From the NCBI GenBank assembly GCA_964458015.1, contig CAYWGR010000131.1:1-16159 (forward strand): a stretch of 16,159 bases of DNA, written 5' to 3'. Every line of letters starts with the position of its first letter. Within the stretch, counting starts at the first letter, position 1. Position numbers and translations under genes: made by a program. Positions 1-7,256 of the stretch are shown in pieces. The notes under the pieces were generated by a model. That model was not told the origin of the DNA. It saw nothing but the letters and a program-made list of their open reading frames with translations, and searched no databases. Origin of the DNA: CAYWGR01 sp964458015. GTDB taxonomy: Bacteria > Planctomycetota > Planctomycetia > Pirellulales > Thermoguttaceae.

Positions 1-1638
1 CCTCCGCATGATCCGATACGGATTCACCATCGATCCGACGCCGTATTCCGAAAGGAATATCGGTTTCGACGCGCCGCTCATATTCCTGAACCATCCGATA
101 GTTCCAGGATCATGCGGGGCGGCGGGATAGTTGTGCAAATCGCCCAGCGTCGGCGGAAATCCGAACTTCAGGCCGTCGTTCTTTGCATTCGGCGCTTCAT
201 CGCCCCAAAGATATTCCCACGTTTTGCTGCCGGGATTGCTGAGCGAGCCGAGAGCAAGCGTGTTGTCGAATTGTCGGCCGCTGTGGAACAGCACGAGTCG
301 TGAATCATCGAGCTTCCGTACAAGCGGTAGTGTATCAACGGCATGTTGAACGACGGCCTTATCGCCCGTTTCGTTCAGCATACCCCAAATCGTGATGCAC
401 GGATGGTTGCGGTCGCGCAAGATCATTTGCGAGATCGAGATATCGTATCGCTCGGCCATCTTCGACGAGTTTGACAAAGCCCAGCCGGCCCTCGATTCGG
501 CATAGATCATCAGTCCGATCTCGTCGCAGAACGCTAATTGCTCGGGGAACGGCGGCCCGCCGAGAAACCGCACCATGTCGTAGCCCATTCCCTTGGCATA
601 GAGCAAATCGCGTGTAAAAATCTCCGGCTTGTGAGCCGTTCCAATCGCTACGGGAAAGTTGTTGACGGTGTGACACGACTTCAAAAAGAGCCGTTGCCCG
701 TTCAAACGGAAATACCCGTCCGCCCCCACGCGGAAATCGCGGTATCCGAATCGGCTGCCCGTTTGATGAACCGTGCGAACATTCTCGGGCATTGCCGCCT
801 CGATCGTTACGGCAGCGGTGTAAAGATTCGGCGATTTTGTCGACCAAAGATTGGGTTGCTTGACTTGCAGCGTCACGTTTTGTTGCGACTTGCCCGGCTG
901 AACGGTGATTTTCAACTCGGTTGCGCATTGTGAAATGTCATTGATGTTGTCGCTTGTACGAATTTCTGTTTTCAACAAACATTCGGCTGCTGCCCCAGAG
1001 GCGTTCTCAACCGTGATCTGAATGNNNNNNNNNNCGTCTGTAATGCGAATCGAGGGCTGCATCCGCAATTCTACTGGCCGAAGAAAACCGCCGGAGTTGG
1101 CATTGTTGCCGAACTGATAATCGTCGGCCTGTTTGAAAGAATGCGGCGTTTCATGGATTACGAAGCCGTCGATCGGCTGATGGCCGGGATTGAGAACGCG
1201 GACGGCCAGCAGATTTTTGCCCGCCGGCTTCAAGGCGTCCGTTGCATCGAGATCGAAGGGGCCGTCGGTGCCTTCATGGTCGCCTAATCGCTTTCCGTTC
1301 AGCCAAACCTCGGCAAGGTAATCAACCGAGCCGAAGTGGAGCTGCCACTTGTGCGATTTTTCGGCGGCCGGAGCTTCAAATTCCGTCCAATACCAAGCGA
1401 CCCCATGATAGCCCGGAAAAGATTGCTGCATGGTGCCCGGTACGGCGGCGAGCTTGACATCAGCGCGCGGCGCGGCAAACCACTGCTCCTGGCGTCCGAC
1501 ATTTTTTGAATCCGTGGCGATCCGCCACGCCTGGCTCAGCGGAATTACTTTGGCCGGCGCGGCATTTTGCGCAAAGGCAATGCCGCACGACGTCAGTACG
1601 GCGATTGTCGCACATGCACGACGAAAACTGTGCATCAT
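1..1638 (-). CDS. Secreted glycoside hydrolase family 2 enzyme, 3' end outside window
   Basis: Exported GH2 enzyme of the beta-galactosidase/beta-glucuronidase/beta-mannosidase type, expected to cleave a terminal beta-linked sugar outside the cytoplasm; the substrate cannot be told. Start is the first of two adjacent ATGs, with GGAG 8 nt upstream. Residues 1-24 form a signal peptide ending in AFA before QN. Residues 25-200 look like the N-terminal sugar-binding jelly roll (WHLHFGSVDY-like region, VWLNGKRLG). About 205-300 is the Ig-like domain, and the TIM barrel begins near 310. The barrel shows NHPCITIWGMLNE, putting the acid/base at E423, and FLSEYG, putting the nucleophile at E531; both are the classic GH2 signatures. 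The frame stays open on both sides of a 10-N gap (codons 202-205). The gene starts 50 bp after the DUF1559 stop, so it is probably the last gene or cargo of cassette 1. 546 codons are visible. Confidence 0.93.
   Translation of the reverse strand, partial: MMHSFRRACATIAVLTSCGIAFAQNAAPAKVIPLSQAWRIATDSKNVGRQEQWFAAPRADVKLAAVPGTMQQSFPGYHGVAWYWTEFEAPAAEKSHKWQLHFGSVDYLAEVWLNGKRLGDHEGTDGPFDLDATDALKPAGKNLLAVRVLNPGHQPIDGFVIHETPHSFKQADDYQFGNNANSGGFLRPVELRMQPSIRITDXXXXIQITVENASGAAAECLLKTEIRTSDNINDISQCATELKITVQPGKSQQNVTLQVKQPNLWSTKSPNLYTAAVTIEAAMPENVRTVHQTGSRFGYRDFRVGADGYFRLNGQRLFLKSCHTVNNFPVAIGTAHKPEIFTRDLLYAKGMGYDMVRFLGGPPFPEQLAFCDEIGLMIYAESRAGWALSNSSKMAERYDISISQMILRDRNHPCITIWGMLNETGDKAVVQHAVDTLPLVRKLDDSRLVLFHSGRQFDNTLALGSLSNPGSKTWEYLWGDEAPNAKNDGLKFGFPPTLGDLHNYPAAPHDPGTIGWFRNMSGASKPIFLSEYGVGSMVNPYRIMRR
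1025..1034. other. Assembly gap of ten Ns inside the GH2 gene
   Basis: Ten consecutive Ns, the usual scaffolder placeholder. The same reading frame is open on both sides. The flanks read RITD before the gap and IQITVENASG after it. In GH2 proteins these two elements are normally separated by about a dozen residues, so the true missing length may exceed 10 nt; this is inference from family knowledge. Confidence 0.95.
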
Positions 1639-1688
1639 GGTGTGTTCTCCTGCATCAAAAGGTGGGAAAGGGTGGGTGGGGGGAAACG

Positions 1689-2657
1689 CTAAAAACTGCT
1701 GCCGTCGAGGGCTAGGCCGTCCTTGCGGTTACCCAAACAACGGTGAACTTCAGCAGCGATCGAGTAATTGATCGAATGCACCGAACCATCGCAAAAAACA
1801 AAGTTGCACATGCCCGCATGGGCGCTGCCGAAGCAAGTGCGCTGCGAGATGCCGGGCGAGTCTGGATAGGGCAGGTACTTCGTTAATGTATCGGGATCGT
1901 TCTTCGTCCAGCGACATGTGTCGAAATCATAGCCGACGTACATGCTTTGGTCGTCGCCGTCATCGAGTCCGGTGAGATAGTAATCGGGATTCACGTATTT
2001 TTCACCGACCAAATAGGTATTGCTCGTACCGTCGCGAACGGATGCGACGGTTGTCATGCTGCGTTGATTGATTACGCCGGTCTCGGTGTTTTCCGAGGTG
2101 ATCGAATCTCCGCAAGGCATTCCCTGATCGCTCGACCAAGGTCCATCGCCGCCATTGCCTGCGTAATCCGTCTTTGCACAAATCGTGATCGAGGAGTCGC
2201 CATTTGAAGGCGCGGTCCAGGCTTTTAGTGGTAATGCGGTTGTGCGTCCGCGTGTCGGGCAATTCATCGCGGCTATCGGCGTGCTGTTCATTCGGCTCAA
2301 GGCTGTTTTTCTGGCCGTATCCGACAATCCAAGTCCAAGGTCATGCAGGCTTTGCTGTTCCATATAGGGCAACACGTTGAAAACCCAGCCGCCCGGTTGC
2401 GTTCGGTCGGATCCGTAGTTAGGATCGCCGACATACAAGTAGCCCCAACCGCCCGGCGGATAATGCCCTTGTGCTTGTTCGTGATTGAGACATGCCAAAC
2501 CGATTTGCTTCAAGTTGTTGCTGCACTGCAATCGACGTGCGGCCTCTCTTGCCGATTGCACCGCCGGCAGCAACAGCGAAATCAAAATGCCGATAATCGT
2601 GATGACCACGAGCAATTCGACGAGAGTAAAAGCCCTTTTTATGTTTCTGCGACACAT
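1689..2657 (-). CDS. DUF1559 pseudopilin-like protein, cassette 1
   Basis: 322-residue protein with a type IV prepilin-like N-terminus followed by a DUF1559 domain. The chosen start gives MCRRNIKRA then FTLVELLVVITIIGILISLLLPAVQ, so the hydrophobic helix begins at F10 and the conserved Glu+5 is E14. The residue before the cleavage point is Ala9 rather than the usual Gly. SREAARR/NNLKQIGLA follows directly, as in other planctomycete DUF1559 proteins. The C-terminus carries the H-X9-DG motif (H280, D290, G291). An upstream in-frame ATG at 2768 would add 37 residues translated from a dispersed hairpin repeat, so I rejected it. Known: these proteins are greatly expanded in planctomycetes and are thought to be processed like pseudopilins. 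It lies 238 bp after the PEP-CTERM gene and 50 bp before GH2. Its role is unproven. Confidence 0.93.
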   Translation of the reverse strand: MCRRNIKRAFTLVELLVVITIIGILISLLLPAVQSAREAARRLQCSNNLKQIGLACLNHEQAQGHYPPGGWGYLYVGDPNYGSDRTQPGGWVFNVLPYMEQQSLHDLGLGLSDTARKTALSRMNSTPIAAMNCPTRGRTTALPLKAWTAPSNGDSSITICAKTDYAGNGGDGPWSSDQGMPCGDSITSENTETGVINQRSMTTVASVRDGTSNTYLVGEKYVNPDYYLTGLDDGDDQSMYVGYDFDTCRWTKNDPDTLTKYLPYPDSPGISQRTCFGSAHAGMCNFVFCDGSVHSINYSIAAEVHRCLGNRKDGLALDGSSF

Positions 2658-2707
2658 GACTTCACCAATAATCTGGTAAAAATCTTTTGAAGTTGAATGT
2701 ATACCCT

Positions 2708-2850
2708 CGTTCCCAAGCTTCGGCTTGGGAACGCAAATTCCAGAAGCTCTGCTTCGATAATCTTTCATTGCTCGACAATCCGCGAAGCAAAGCTTCGAGG
2801 ATCGCCGTTCCGAAGCCGGAGCTTCGGAACGAGTAAATGCTTCGGAACGA
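2708..2850. repeat. Composite hairpin repeat between PEP-CTERM and DUF1559 genes, cassette 1
   Basis: Four successive stem-loops built on GAAGC/GCTTC. Arm CGTTCCCAAGC (2708-2718) pairs perfectly with 2723-2733 around a TTCG loop. GAAGC/GCTTC pairs at 2743-2755. CGAAGC/GCTTCG pairs at 2783-2797. CGTTCCGAAGC (2806-2816) pairs perfectly with 2821-2831 around CGGA. A loose half copy follows at 2838-2850. A related block lies at 8989-9141 in cassette 2. It would be transcribed as part of the cassette mRNA, and no U-run follows the stems. Confidence 0.9.
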
Positions 2851-2856
2851 CTAGAA

Positions 2857-2903
2857 TGACTTCCAATCAGAAATTAGAAATCATAAATTATAAATCTATT
2901 TCC
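2857..2903. repeat. 47-bp AT-rich dispersed repeat, copy A
   Basis: Begins TGACTTCCAATCAGAAATTA and matches 8938-8984 at 45 of 47 positions. The repeat includes the stop codon of the cassette 1 PEP-CTERM gene (2896-2898), so the 3' end of that gene lies within or abuts the repeat. In cassette 2 the matching copy is wholly intergenic. Confidence 0.9.
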
Positions 2904-3543
2904 GTTTCCGCCACGCATAGGCCAGCAGGCCGAGCAAGCCGGTAGCAATAAGGACCATAGACGTAGGTTCGGGCACCTGAGTGCCATAATACGCTACTTC
3001 CGCCGTGCGGGGGCTATGGTTGGGCGCGGAGGAGAACTCGACCCGCCAGTATTGCGCCTTTGTACTCTCGTCGCTGTTGAAATCAACGCCATACCAGCCG
3101 GCGCAGTCCGAACGAGCCGTGCCCGAGAAACTTCCATCCGCTGCAAGCGCATCGTAGCCGCCGTTTGCTTGCGTAACATAGCTGAACGTCGTCAGGGTAT
3201 TCCACGTTGAATTGTCGTTCGAGTAACGAATGAGCCAATCGGAGCTGCGGCCTTCGGCGGTATAGACACACCACGCGCGGAACTTCTGCAAAGCGGTTTC
3301 TGTACCAAAGTTCACATTGAAGCCGCCGCCTGTCAATATCCACCCCTGATCACCGGTATTATTGGTAGTGCCAAAGGGAATGGGATTCGCCGGATCGCTG
3401 GAATAATTATTCGACGCTTCCATAAATGTCGCGTCATCCGTCATCATGCCGGCCGTAACATCCAGCTTGACCGTTTCTGCCGAGACCACTTGAGCAACCG
3501 CCAACAAGGCGACTACTGCCAAAACACATGCGAACCGTTTCAT
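2896..3543 (-). CDS. PEP-CTERM exoprotein with discoidin-like domain, cassette 1
   Basis: 215-residue exported protein. The start MKRFACVLAVVALLAVAQVVSA is a clean signal peptide, and GGAG sits 7 nt upstream of the ATG; longer in-frame starts add only non-signal residues. The C-terminus has VPEP followed by a hydrophobic stretch and the basic tail YAWRKRK (about residues 190-215), the PEP-CTERM sorting signal that an exosortase is expected to process. The body (25-185) resembles an F5/8 type C (discoidin) galactose-binding fold, with features such as DWLIRYSNDNSTWNTL and AQYWRVEFSS; this is my inference from pattern. It lies 142 bp downstream of the FecR gene. It is probably a surface or matrix protein that may bind glycans. 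The tail is almost identical to that of the cassette 2 PEP-CTERM protein, though the bodies are unrelated. Confidence 0.9.
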   Translation of the reverse strand: MKRFACVLAVVALLAVAQVVSAETVKLDVTAGMMTDDATFMEASNNYSSDPANPIPFGTTNNTGDQGWILTGGGFNVNFGTETALQKFRAWCVYTAEGRSSDWLIRYSNDNSTWNTLTTFSYVTQANGGYDALAADGSFSGTARSDCAGWYGVDFNSDESTKAQYWRVEFSSAPNHSPRTAEVAYYGTQVPEPTSMVLIATGLLGLLAYAWRKRK

Positions 3544-3685
3544 TGCAATTCTCCATGTAAAAGATGAGGAAAACGTAGTCAGGAGCATCGGCGGACGCCG
3601 ATCGAAAACCCCCGGCAAATACTAAATGCACTCTTGATTTGTGAATGCTCTTTCGGCCTCCTTGGCGATGGTTAGGTTTCTCTTT

Positions 3686-5593
3686 TCAGTCATTGCTCGA
3701 CGGAATTGGTTTCAACTCCAGCCGCGGGTCGCCAAAGGTGACCCAAGCTGCGCCGAAACCGCTGCCGTTGTCCGTGGCGACGAGCGTCAGGAAGCGATCC
3801 TTTTCGCCCAAGGTGATCGAGATGGGAGCCGCCCCCAAATACTGATTGAATTCACGGCGCTGGAACCGTTTTTGACCGTCCACGAACACCCAAATGCCGA
3901 CCAGCGAATCCGCGGTGTTGCCGGCCGTGGCCAGAAACTTGGTCGGCCGATAACCGGGATTTAACCGGCGAATGGCAGCAAGGTCGAAGGTGATGCCTTT
4001 GTTGGCATGCATCCCCAAAACGCCGTGTCCCTTCGCCGAGTAATCAACTCCGTCCAAAATGGCGGGCAGAAAGAACAGCGGCGGCTCCGCCGGTATGACG
4101 CCGCCGGCCCAAACATACCCGGATGTTTGGTTGTCGGTCTCGGGGAAGTCGTTAAAAACGTGCCCCGCCGAATCAAGTTGCACGGAATCTCTTTTACCGG
4201 CTGGAATAAAAACGCCATCGATAAACGGCGATCCTTGAACAAGGTGATATTTTCCATCACCTGTCATGTGATACCCGTTGTTCGGAGGAGGAGAAACACG
4301 GAATTGGCCGTTGGTTGGATCAATGCCTGCATTCCGCCGATTGGAAAAACCATTGCCTCCGGCCACGACATCGACCAAGTCCAGGTATTTGATGGCTCGC
4401 AAAGGAATGCCGCGAATAAATTTCTTGGGTTCGACCGTCGGCGCTTTGGCCAACTGGAGATTCCCTTGGACATTTTCCACCCGAGCAGATTGATTCTCGC
4501 GGAGAACAAGAGCTTTGCCTTCCGGTTCCCCTCGCGGCGTCATTGCCTGCACTTGGACAACCCCGCGGAAAACGTGCGAGGTGGTAGTGCCTTTCTTATC
4601 CACTTCAACGCCGAACTCCGTGCCCAGGTCGGTGATCGTGGCCGTCGGTGTTCGCACCGCGAACACAGGGGCGGGAGATTGGGGGCGGGAGGTGGGGAGA
4701 AGCAAGGGATTAGGGATTAGGGATTGGGGATTACTGTTCGGTCCCCTCTCCCTTTGGGAGAGGGCTAGGGTGAGGGCGGGGACGGGAGATTTATGATTTG
4801 CCACCTCTGTCCCCTCCTTACTGACCACCGGCCACTGGCCACTGGCCACTGGCTCTCCCCTCTCCTCTCTCCCCTCTCCTCTCTTCTCTAATCTAGCCGT
4901 CAGCTTACCGATGCCTAAGAACCCGCCGTCGCGGGAATCGGCTTCATACGTTACAGGGCCTTGAAGAATGACCTTGGCCCCGGTGTCGTAAGTGATTTCC
5001 AGCAGACCGGAAGAAAGTACAAACTTATCCCCTAATGCAACGAGCGATTGTGGGCTAAGAATAGGTGATTTGCTAGTTTCTTTCCCTTCTCCTCTAGCCA
5101 TTGTCCCCTGGCAATCCAACATGCCGGTGATCTGGCCGATGGTTTCGCGTTCGGCTTTTATCCCGGCTATGGATCGGACCGGCGGCGAGGCTTTTTTGGC
5201 CGTTTGCACGGTACTCGATGCGGGAATCAAAGCGGCAACCAGCAGCAGTAAACCGGTCAAAACGCCGCCGATCATATAGGAATACAAGACACCCTGCGAA
5301 AAATAGTCGCCCGCGCCGGAAACGGCGTCGTCGTGGATGTTGACTACTGGGGCCGCGACGTAGGGAGCGTCGGTTTCGATGATTTTTTCTAAAATCGCCT
5401 CGCCTTCCTGCTGCGAACTGCTAAGCCATTGCAACTCGGCATCCAGCGCCAGGAAATCGATATACAATTCGCAAGCGCGGGTGTCGCTGAGCAAATGCGA
5501 TTCCAACTCCGCAGCCTGACGCTCGTCGAGCGTGTCGTTGCATACGCCGTCGAGCAGGTTCCAAAGTTCCACGGGGAGGTCGTCGTAGCTCAT
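3686..5593 (-). CDS. FecR-like membrane sensor/anti-sigma candidate with NPCBM-like C-terminus, cassette 1
   Basis: 635-residue single-pass membrane protein. Residues 1-60 form the short helical cytoplasmic segment typical of planctomycete FecR proteins (LWNLLDGVCND ... LYIDFLALDAELQWL), and the membrane helix is about 103-124. The FecR domain runs from about 155 to 390, with GLLEITYDTGAKVILQGP, LTARL and TPTATITDLGTEFGVEV. Residues about 505-628 resemble the NPCBM carbohydrate-binding module (GVLGMHANKGITFDL, WVFVDGQKRF, DRFLTLVATDNG, GDPRLEL). Two stretches of repeat-derived low-complexity sequence interrupt the FecR domain: a short one at 164-183 and a long one at 236-310. The start overlaps the sigma stop as ATGA, with GAGGAGG upstream, so translation is coupled. 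Family knowledge suggests control of the partner sigma factor; the direction (anti-sigma or activator) cannot be told here. Confidence 0.9.
   Translation of the reverse strand: MSYDDLPVELWNLLDGVCNDTLDERQAAELESHLLSDTRACELYIDFLALDAELQWLSSSQQEGEAILEKIIETDAPYVAAPVVNIHDDAVSGAGDYFSQGVLYSYMIGGVLTGLLLLVAALIPASSTVQTAKKASPPVRSIAGIKAERETIGQITGMLDCQGTMARGEGKETSKSPILSPQSLVALGDKFVLSSGLLEITYDTGAKVILQGPVTYEADSRDGGFLGIGKLTARLEKRGEGREERGEPVASGQWPVVSKEGTEVANHKSPVPALTLALSQRERGPNSNPQSLIPNPLLLPTSRPQSPAPVFAVRTPTATITDLGTEFGVEVDKKGTTTSHVFRGVVQVQAMTPRGEPEGKALVLRENQSARVENVQGNLQLAKAPTVEPKKFIRGIPLRAIKYLDLVDVVAGGNGFSNRRNAGIDPTNGQFRVSPPPNNGYHMTGDGKYHLVQGSPFIDGVFIPAGKRDSVQLDSAGHVFNDFPETDNQTSGYVWAGGVIPAEPPLFFLPAILDGVDYSAKGHGVLGMHANKGITFDLAAIRRLNPGYRPTKFLATAGNTADSLVGIWVFVDGQKRFQRREFNQYLGAAPISITLGEKDRFLTLVATDNGSGFGAAWVTFGDPRLELKPIPSSND
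4664..4888. repeat. In-frame repeat mosaic inside FecR gene, cassette 1
   Basis: About 75 codons between LTARL and FAVRTPTAT, where family members normally have a short linker. Contents on the plus strand: four heptamers AGGGATT/GGGGATT (4705-4732); a 40-bp segment at 4741-4780 whose arms CCCTCTCCC (4744-4752) and GGGAGAGGG (4756-4764) pair around TTT; three GGCCACT heptamers (4830-4850); and a C/T-rich tract up to 4888. The translated product reads ALTLALSQRERGP and NPQSLIPNP, peptides that betray dispersed DNA repeats. The 40-bp segment is identical to 11761-11800 in the paralogue. Confidence 0.93.
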
Positions 5594-6123
5594 CGAACAT
5601 CCTCCTCGCCCGACGACTGACGGATGCAGCCCAACAACATGCGGCGAATCCGGCTCAGTGAGGCGTAGACGCTGGCCGCCGGGCGGCCTAGCTCCTCGGC
5701 GGCTTCCTTAATGCTTTGCTTGGTTTCGTAGCAAAGCCGGATCAGTTGACGATCGGATTCGCTGAGCTTGGCGATACAATCGAGCAAAGCAGATTCGTAG
5801 GCGAAATGTGAGGATGTGCGGGCGGTGCGAACTTCGGCCAGCTTGGCGACCAATTCCTCGCTGAAATGCACGCGGCTGCGACGCTTATGCTTGAGAAAAT
5901 TCAGTGCTTCGAGGTGTGCGATGCGGCACGACCATGCCCCGAAATCACTGCCGGGCTGGAACGTGTCGAACTTGCGCCACAGCACCAAACTGGTTTGCGA
6001 GAGCAAGTCCTCGGCATCGGCGCGATTGGGGACCATCGTATAGATAAACCCGTACAGCCGACGCTGATGCAGCGCGAATAGCTCGACGAACGCTTCGGTT
6101 CGGTCGGAACGGATAGATTCCAT
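5590..6123 (-). CDS. ECF sigma factor, Rhodopirellula/Verrucomicrobium type, cassette 1
   Basis: 177-residue ECF sigma-70 factor that would direct RNA polymerase to its own set of promoters. Region 2 is about residues 12-82, with LYGFIYTMVPNRADAEDLLSQT, LVLWRKFDTF and FGAWSCRIAHLEALNFLKHKRR. Region 4 is about 115-165, with SESDRQLIRLCYE, IKEAAEELGRPAASVYASLSRIRRML as the helix-turn-helix. The pattern fits the gvs1-type sigma family described for Rhodopirellula and Verrucomicrobium. The ATG at 6123 has GAAGGG upstream. Its stop overlaps the FecR start by 4 bp, so the two are a pair. It shares the region 2 scaffold with the cassette 2 sigma factor but is clearly diverged (my by-eye estimate is under 45 percent identity), so the two probably read different promoters. 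No promoter could be assigned with confidence. Confidence 0.94.
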   Translation of the reverse strand: MESIRSDRTEAFVELFALHQRRLYGFIYTMVPNRADAEDLLSQTSLVLWRKFDTFQPGSDFGAWSCRIAHLEALNFLKHKRRSRVHFSEELVAKLAEVRTARTSSHFAYESALLDCIAKLSESDRQLIRLCYETKQSIKEAAEELGRPAASVYASLSRIRRMLLGCIRQSSGEEDVR

Positions 6124-6381
6124 CGCGGAAAACCCTTCAAGGCCGGCTGAAAAATCCTACGCCAGTTGCATCGACGCTGTCGCTCGCACGACGATGATGC
6201 CCCATTACTTCACAAGGGATACGTCCGCCGGCCGGAAAACCTTAATGGTTATTTTTCGCGCAAGGGCGAAAAAGTGTCTTAACGTATTGTAATAACAAAC
6301 GTTAGGCGCTTGCCAACGAAATGAAGAGATGCTGTGCTTGTCGTGGGTGTCAATGCATCCAAACGTGGGGTTTGGCAAGAT
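6124..6381. promoter_or_regulatory. Leader of the cassette 1 sigma gene with an 8-bp inverted repeat
   Basis: 258 bp between the stop of the small exported protein and the sigma start. It must hold the promoter of cassette 1 unless there is read-through. The clearest structure is an inverted repeat with arms TTTTTCGC (6252-6259) and GCGAAAAA (6266-6273) around a 6-nt loop. On either strand the T-run is on the 5' arm, so it is not an intrinsic terminator; it could be an operator or an RNA leader structure. I could not assign -35 and -10 boxes. Confidence 0.4.
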
Positions 6382-6876
6382 TCAGCGGTTGGCAGGCAGG
6401 GTATTGGGCAGAGTTTTTACCGCTTTGTGATTCTCCACGAATACGAAGGATTTGTACGGCCCACGAGGGATTGACACGATCAGAGGGCAGGCGAACGTGG
6501 CCGACTCACTCTTTTGGGAGTCGGCTGTATAGTGCAGTTCAAGGATGCCGCCCTCCTTGAGCTTCACGCTTTCCACTTTGAAGGTCCATGTGGCGTTGCC
6601 TCGTCGGATGGCCGCCAAAACGAGCTGTGACTTGAAGAGATCCTTCGGCAAGCGATGCGATTTATCGCCCATGACCATCGCAACGCCGAAAACGTTGTCG
6701 AACTGTTTTTGGTCCGTGATCGCCAAAAACGATGTCGGGGCGGCGGGCTCGAATTGGTTCGACACGAAATAGCCGGAATAGGTGTCGAACTCCAATCGAC
6801 TTGGTTCGGCAGCCGCGACCGTGACGACTTGCCCGGCGAAAATAGATAGCAGCAACGCGATTTTCAAGTGCGACAT
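6382..6876 (-). CDS. Small exported protein, possibly PrcB-like
   Basis: 164-residue exported protein of uncertain function. The start MSHLKIALLLSIFAGQVVTVAAA gives a clear signal peptide, cleaved about residue 22, and AAGGA lies about 10 nt upstream; an in-frame ATG 14 codons earlier would spoil the signal peptide. The rest has alternating hydrophobic strands, with ITDQKQFDNVFG, DLFKSQLVLAAIRRGNATWTFKVESVKLKEGGILELHY and CPLIVSIPRGPYKSFVFVENHK. The order (a residue at which a query term is compared, DF.K..VL, then a P-rich end) reminds me of the PrcB C-terminal domain of protease complex subunits, but the match is by eye only. It stands alone between the two cassettes, 481 bp after the lipoprotein gene and 258 bp before the cassette 1 sigma gene. 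Confidence 0.8.
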   Translation of the reverse strand: MSHLKIALLLSIFAGQVVTVAAAEPSRLEFDTYSGYFVSNQFEPAAPTSFLAITDQKQFDNVFGVAMVMGDKSHRLPKDLFKSQLVLAAIRRGNATWTFKVESVKLKEGGILELHYTADSQKSESATFACPLIVSIPRGPYKSFVFVENHKAVKTLPNTLPANR

Positions 6877-7180
6877 CGTTTTAGTCCTTGAATCCGGAAG
6901 ATCGGGAGAACAGGGCATATTGAACGAGTTTTGCCCAATACCATCAATGATAGCGGGCGCAGTAATTCTCTATGGTCAAAACAGATAACCTGTGAAGCGG
7001 GCGGGCTTGCCCGCCGTGTTTCTTGACAGTTGCATACCATCGTCATGGATAATCCGTTTCACGTTCGTTCTTGCAACCGCCAAAAGCCGTTACTGCACCT
7101 ATTATAGCTTGTCGCTTTTAGCCGAGTAGGTGACAAATAACTTGCGGGAAAATCGCATCGTGGAGCAATAGCCTGGATCC

Positions 7181-7256
7181 AACAGAATAGCCGAAATCTA
7201 ACAGAATAGCCGAAATCCAAAAGAGTAGCCGAAATCCAACAGAATAGCCGGGAGCT
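7181..7256. repeat. 19-bp tandem repeat, four units
   Basis: Units start at 7181, 7200, 7219 and 7238. The consensus is AACAGAATAGCCGAAATCC; unit 3 has AAAAGAGTAG instead of AACAGAATAG, and unit 4 ends in GGGAGCT where it joins the dispersed hairpin. Units are contiguous with no spacers, so this is not a CRISPR array. Confidence 0.92.

Noticed and set aside
359..928. Minus-strand frame of 189 codons overlapping the GH2 gene
   Set aside because: It is out of frame with the GH2 frame, which carries both catalytic signatures.
2658..2768. Upstream extension of the cassette 1 DUF1559 protein
   Set aside because: The extra 37 codons read through a hairpin repeat; a normal prepilin leader starts at 2657.
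4007..4720. Open plus-strand frame of 237 codons opposite the cassette 1 FecR gene
   Set aside because: It is antisense to a clearly conserved gene, has no recognisable motif, and its end runs through the repeat block.
4705..4732. Telomere-like AGGGATT heptamers
   Set aside because: They are internal, in a coding frame, and part of a bacterial dispersed repeat mosaic.
6252..6273. Possible intrinsic terminator after the small exported protein
   Set aside because: The T-run is on the 5' arm and the A-run on the 3' arm on both strands, the reverse of a terminator.
7000..7015. GGCGGGC/GCCCGCC palindrome as terminator of cassette 2
   Set aside because: No U-run follows on either strand, and it lies more than 300 bp beyond the last gene; it looks like a dispersed palindromic repeat.
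7181..7256. Possible CRISPR array
   Set aside because: The 19-bp units are contiguous with no unique spacers, and no cas gene is present.
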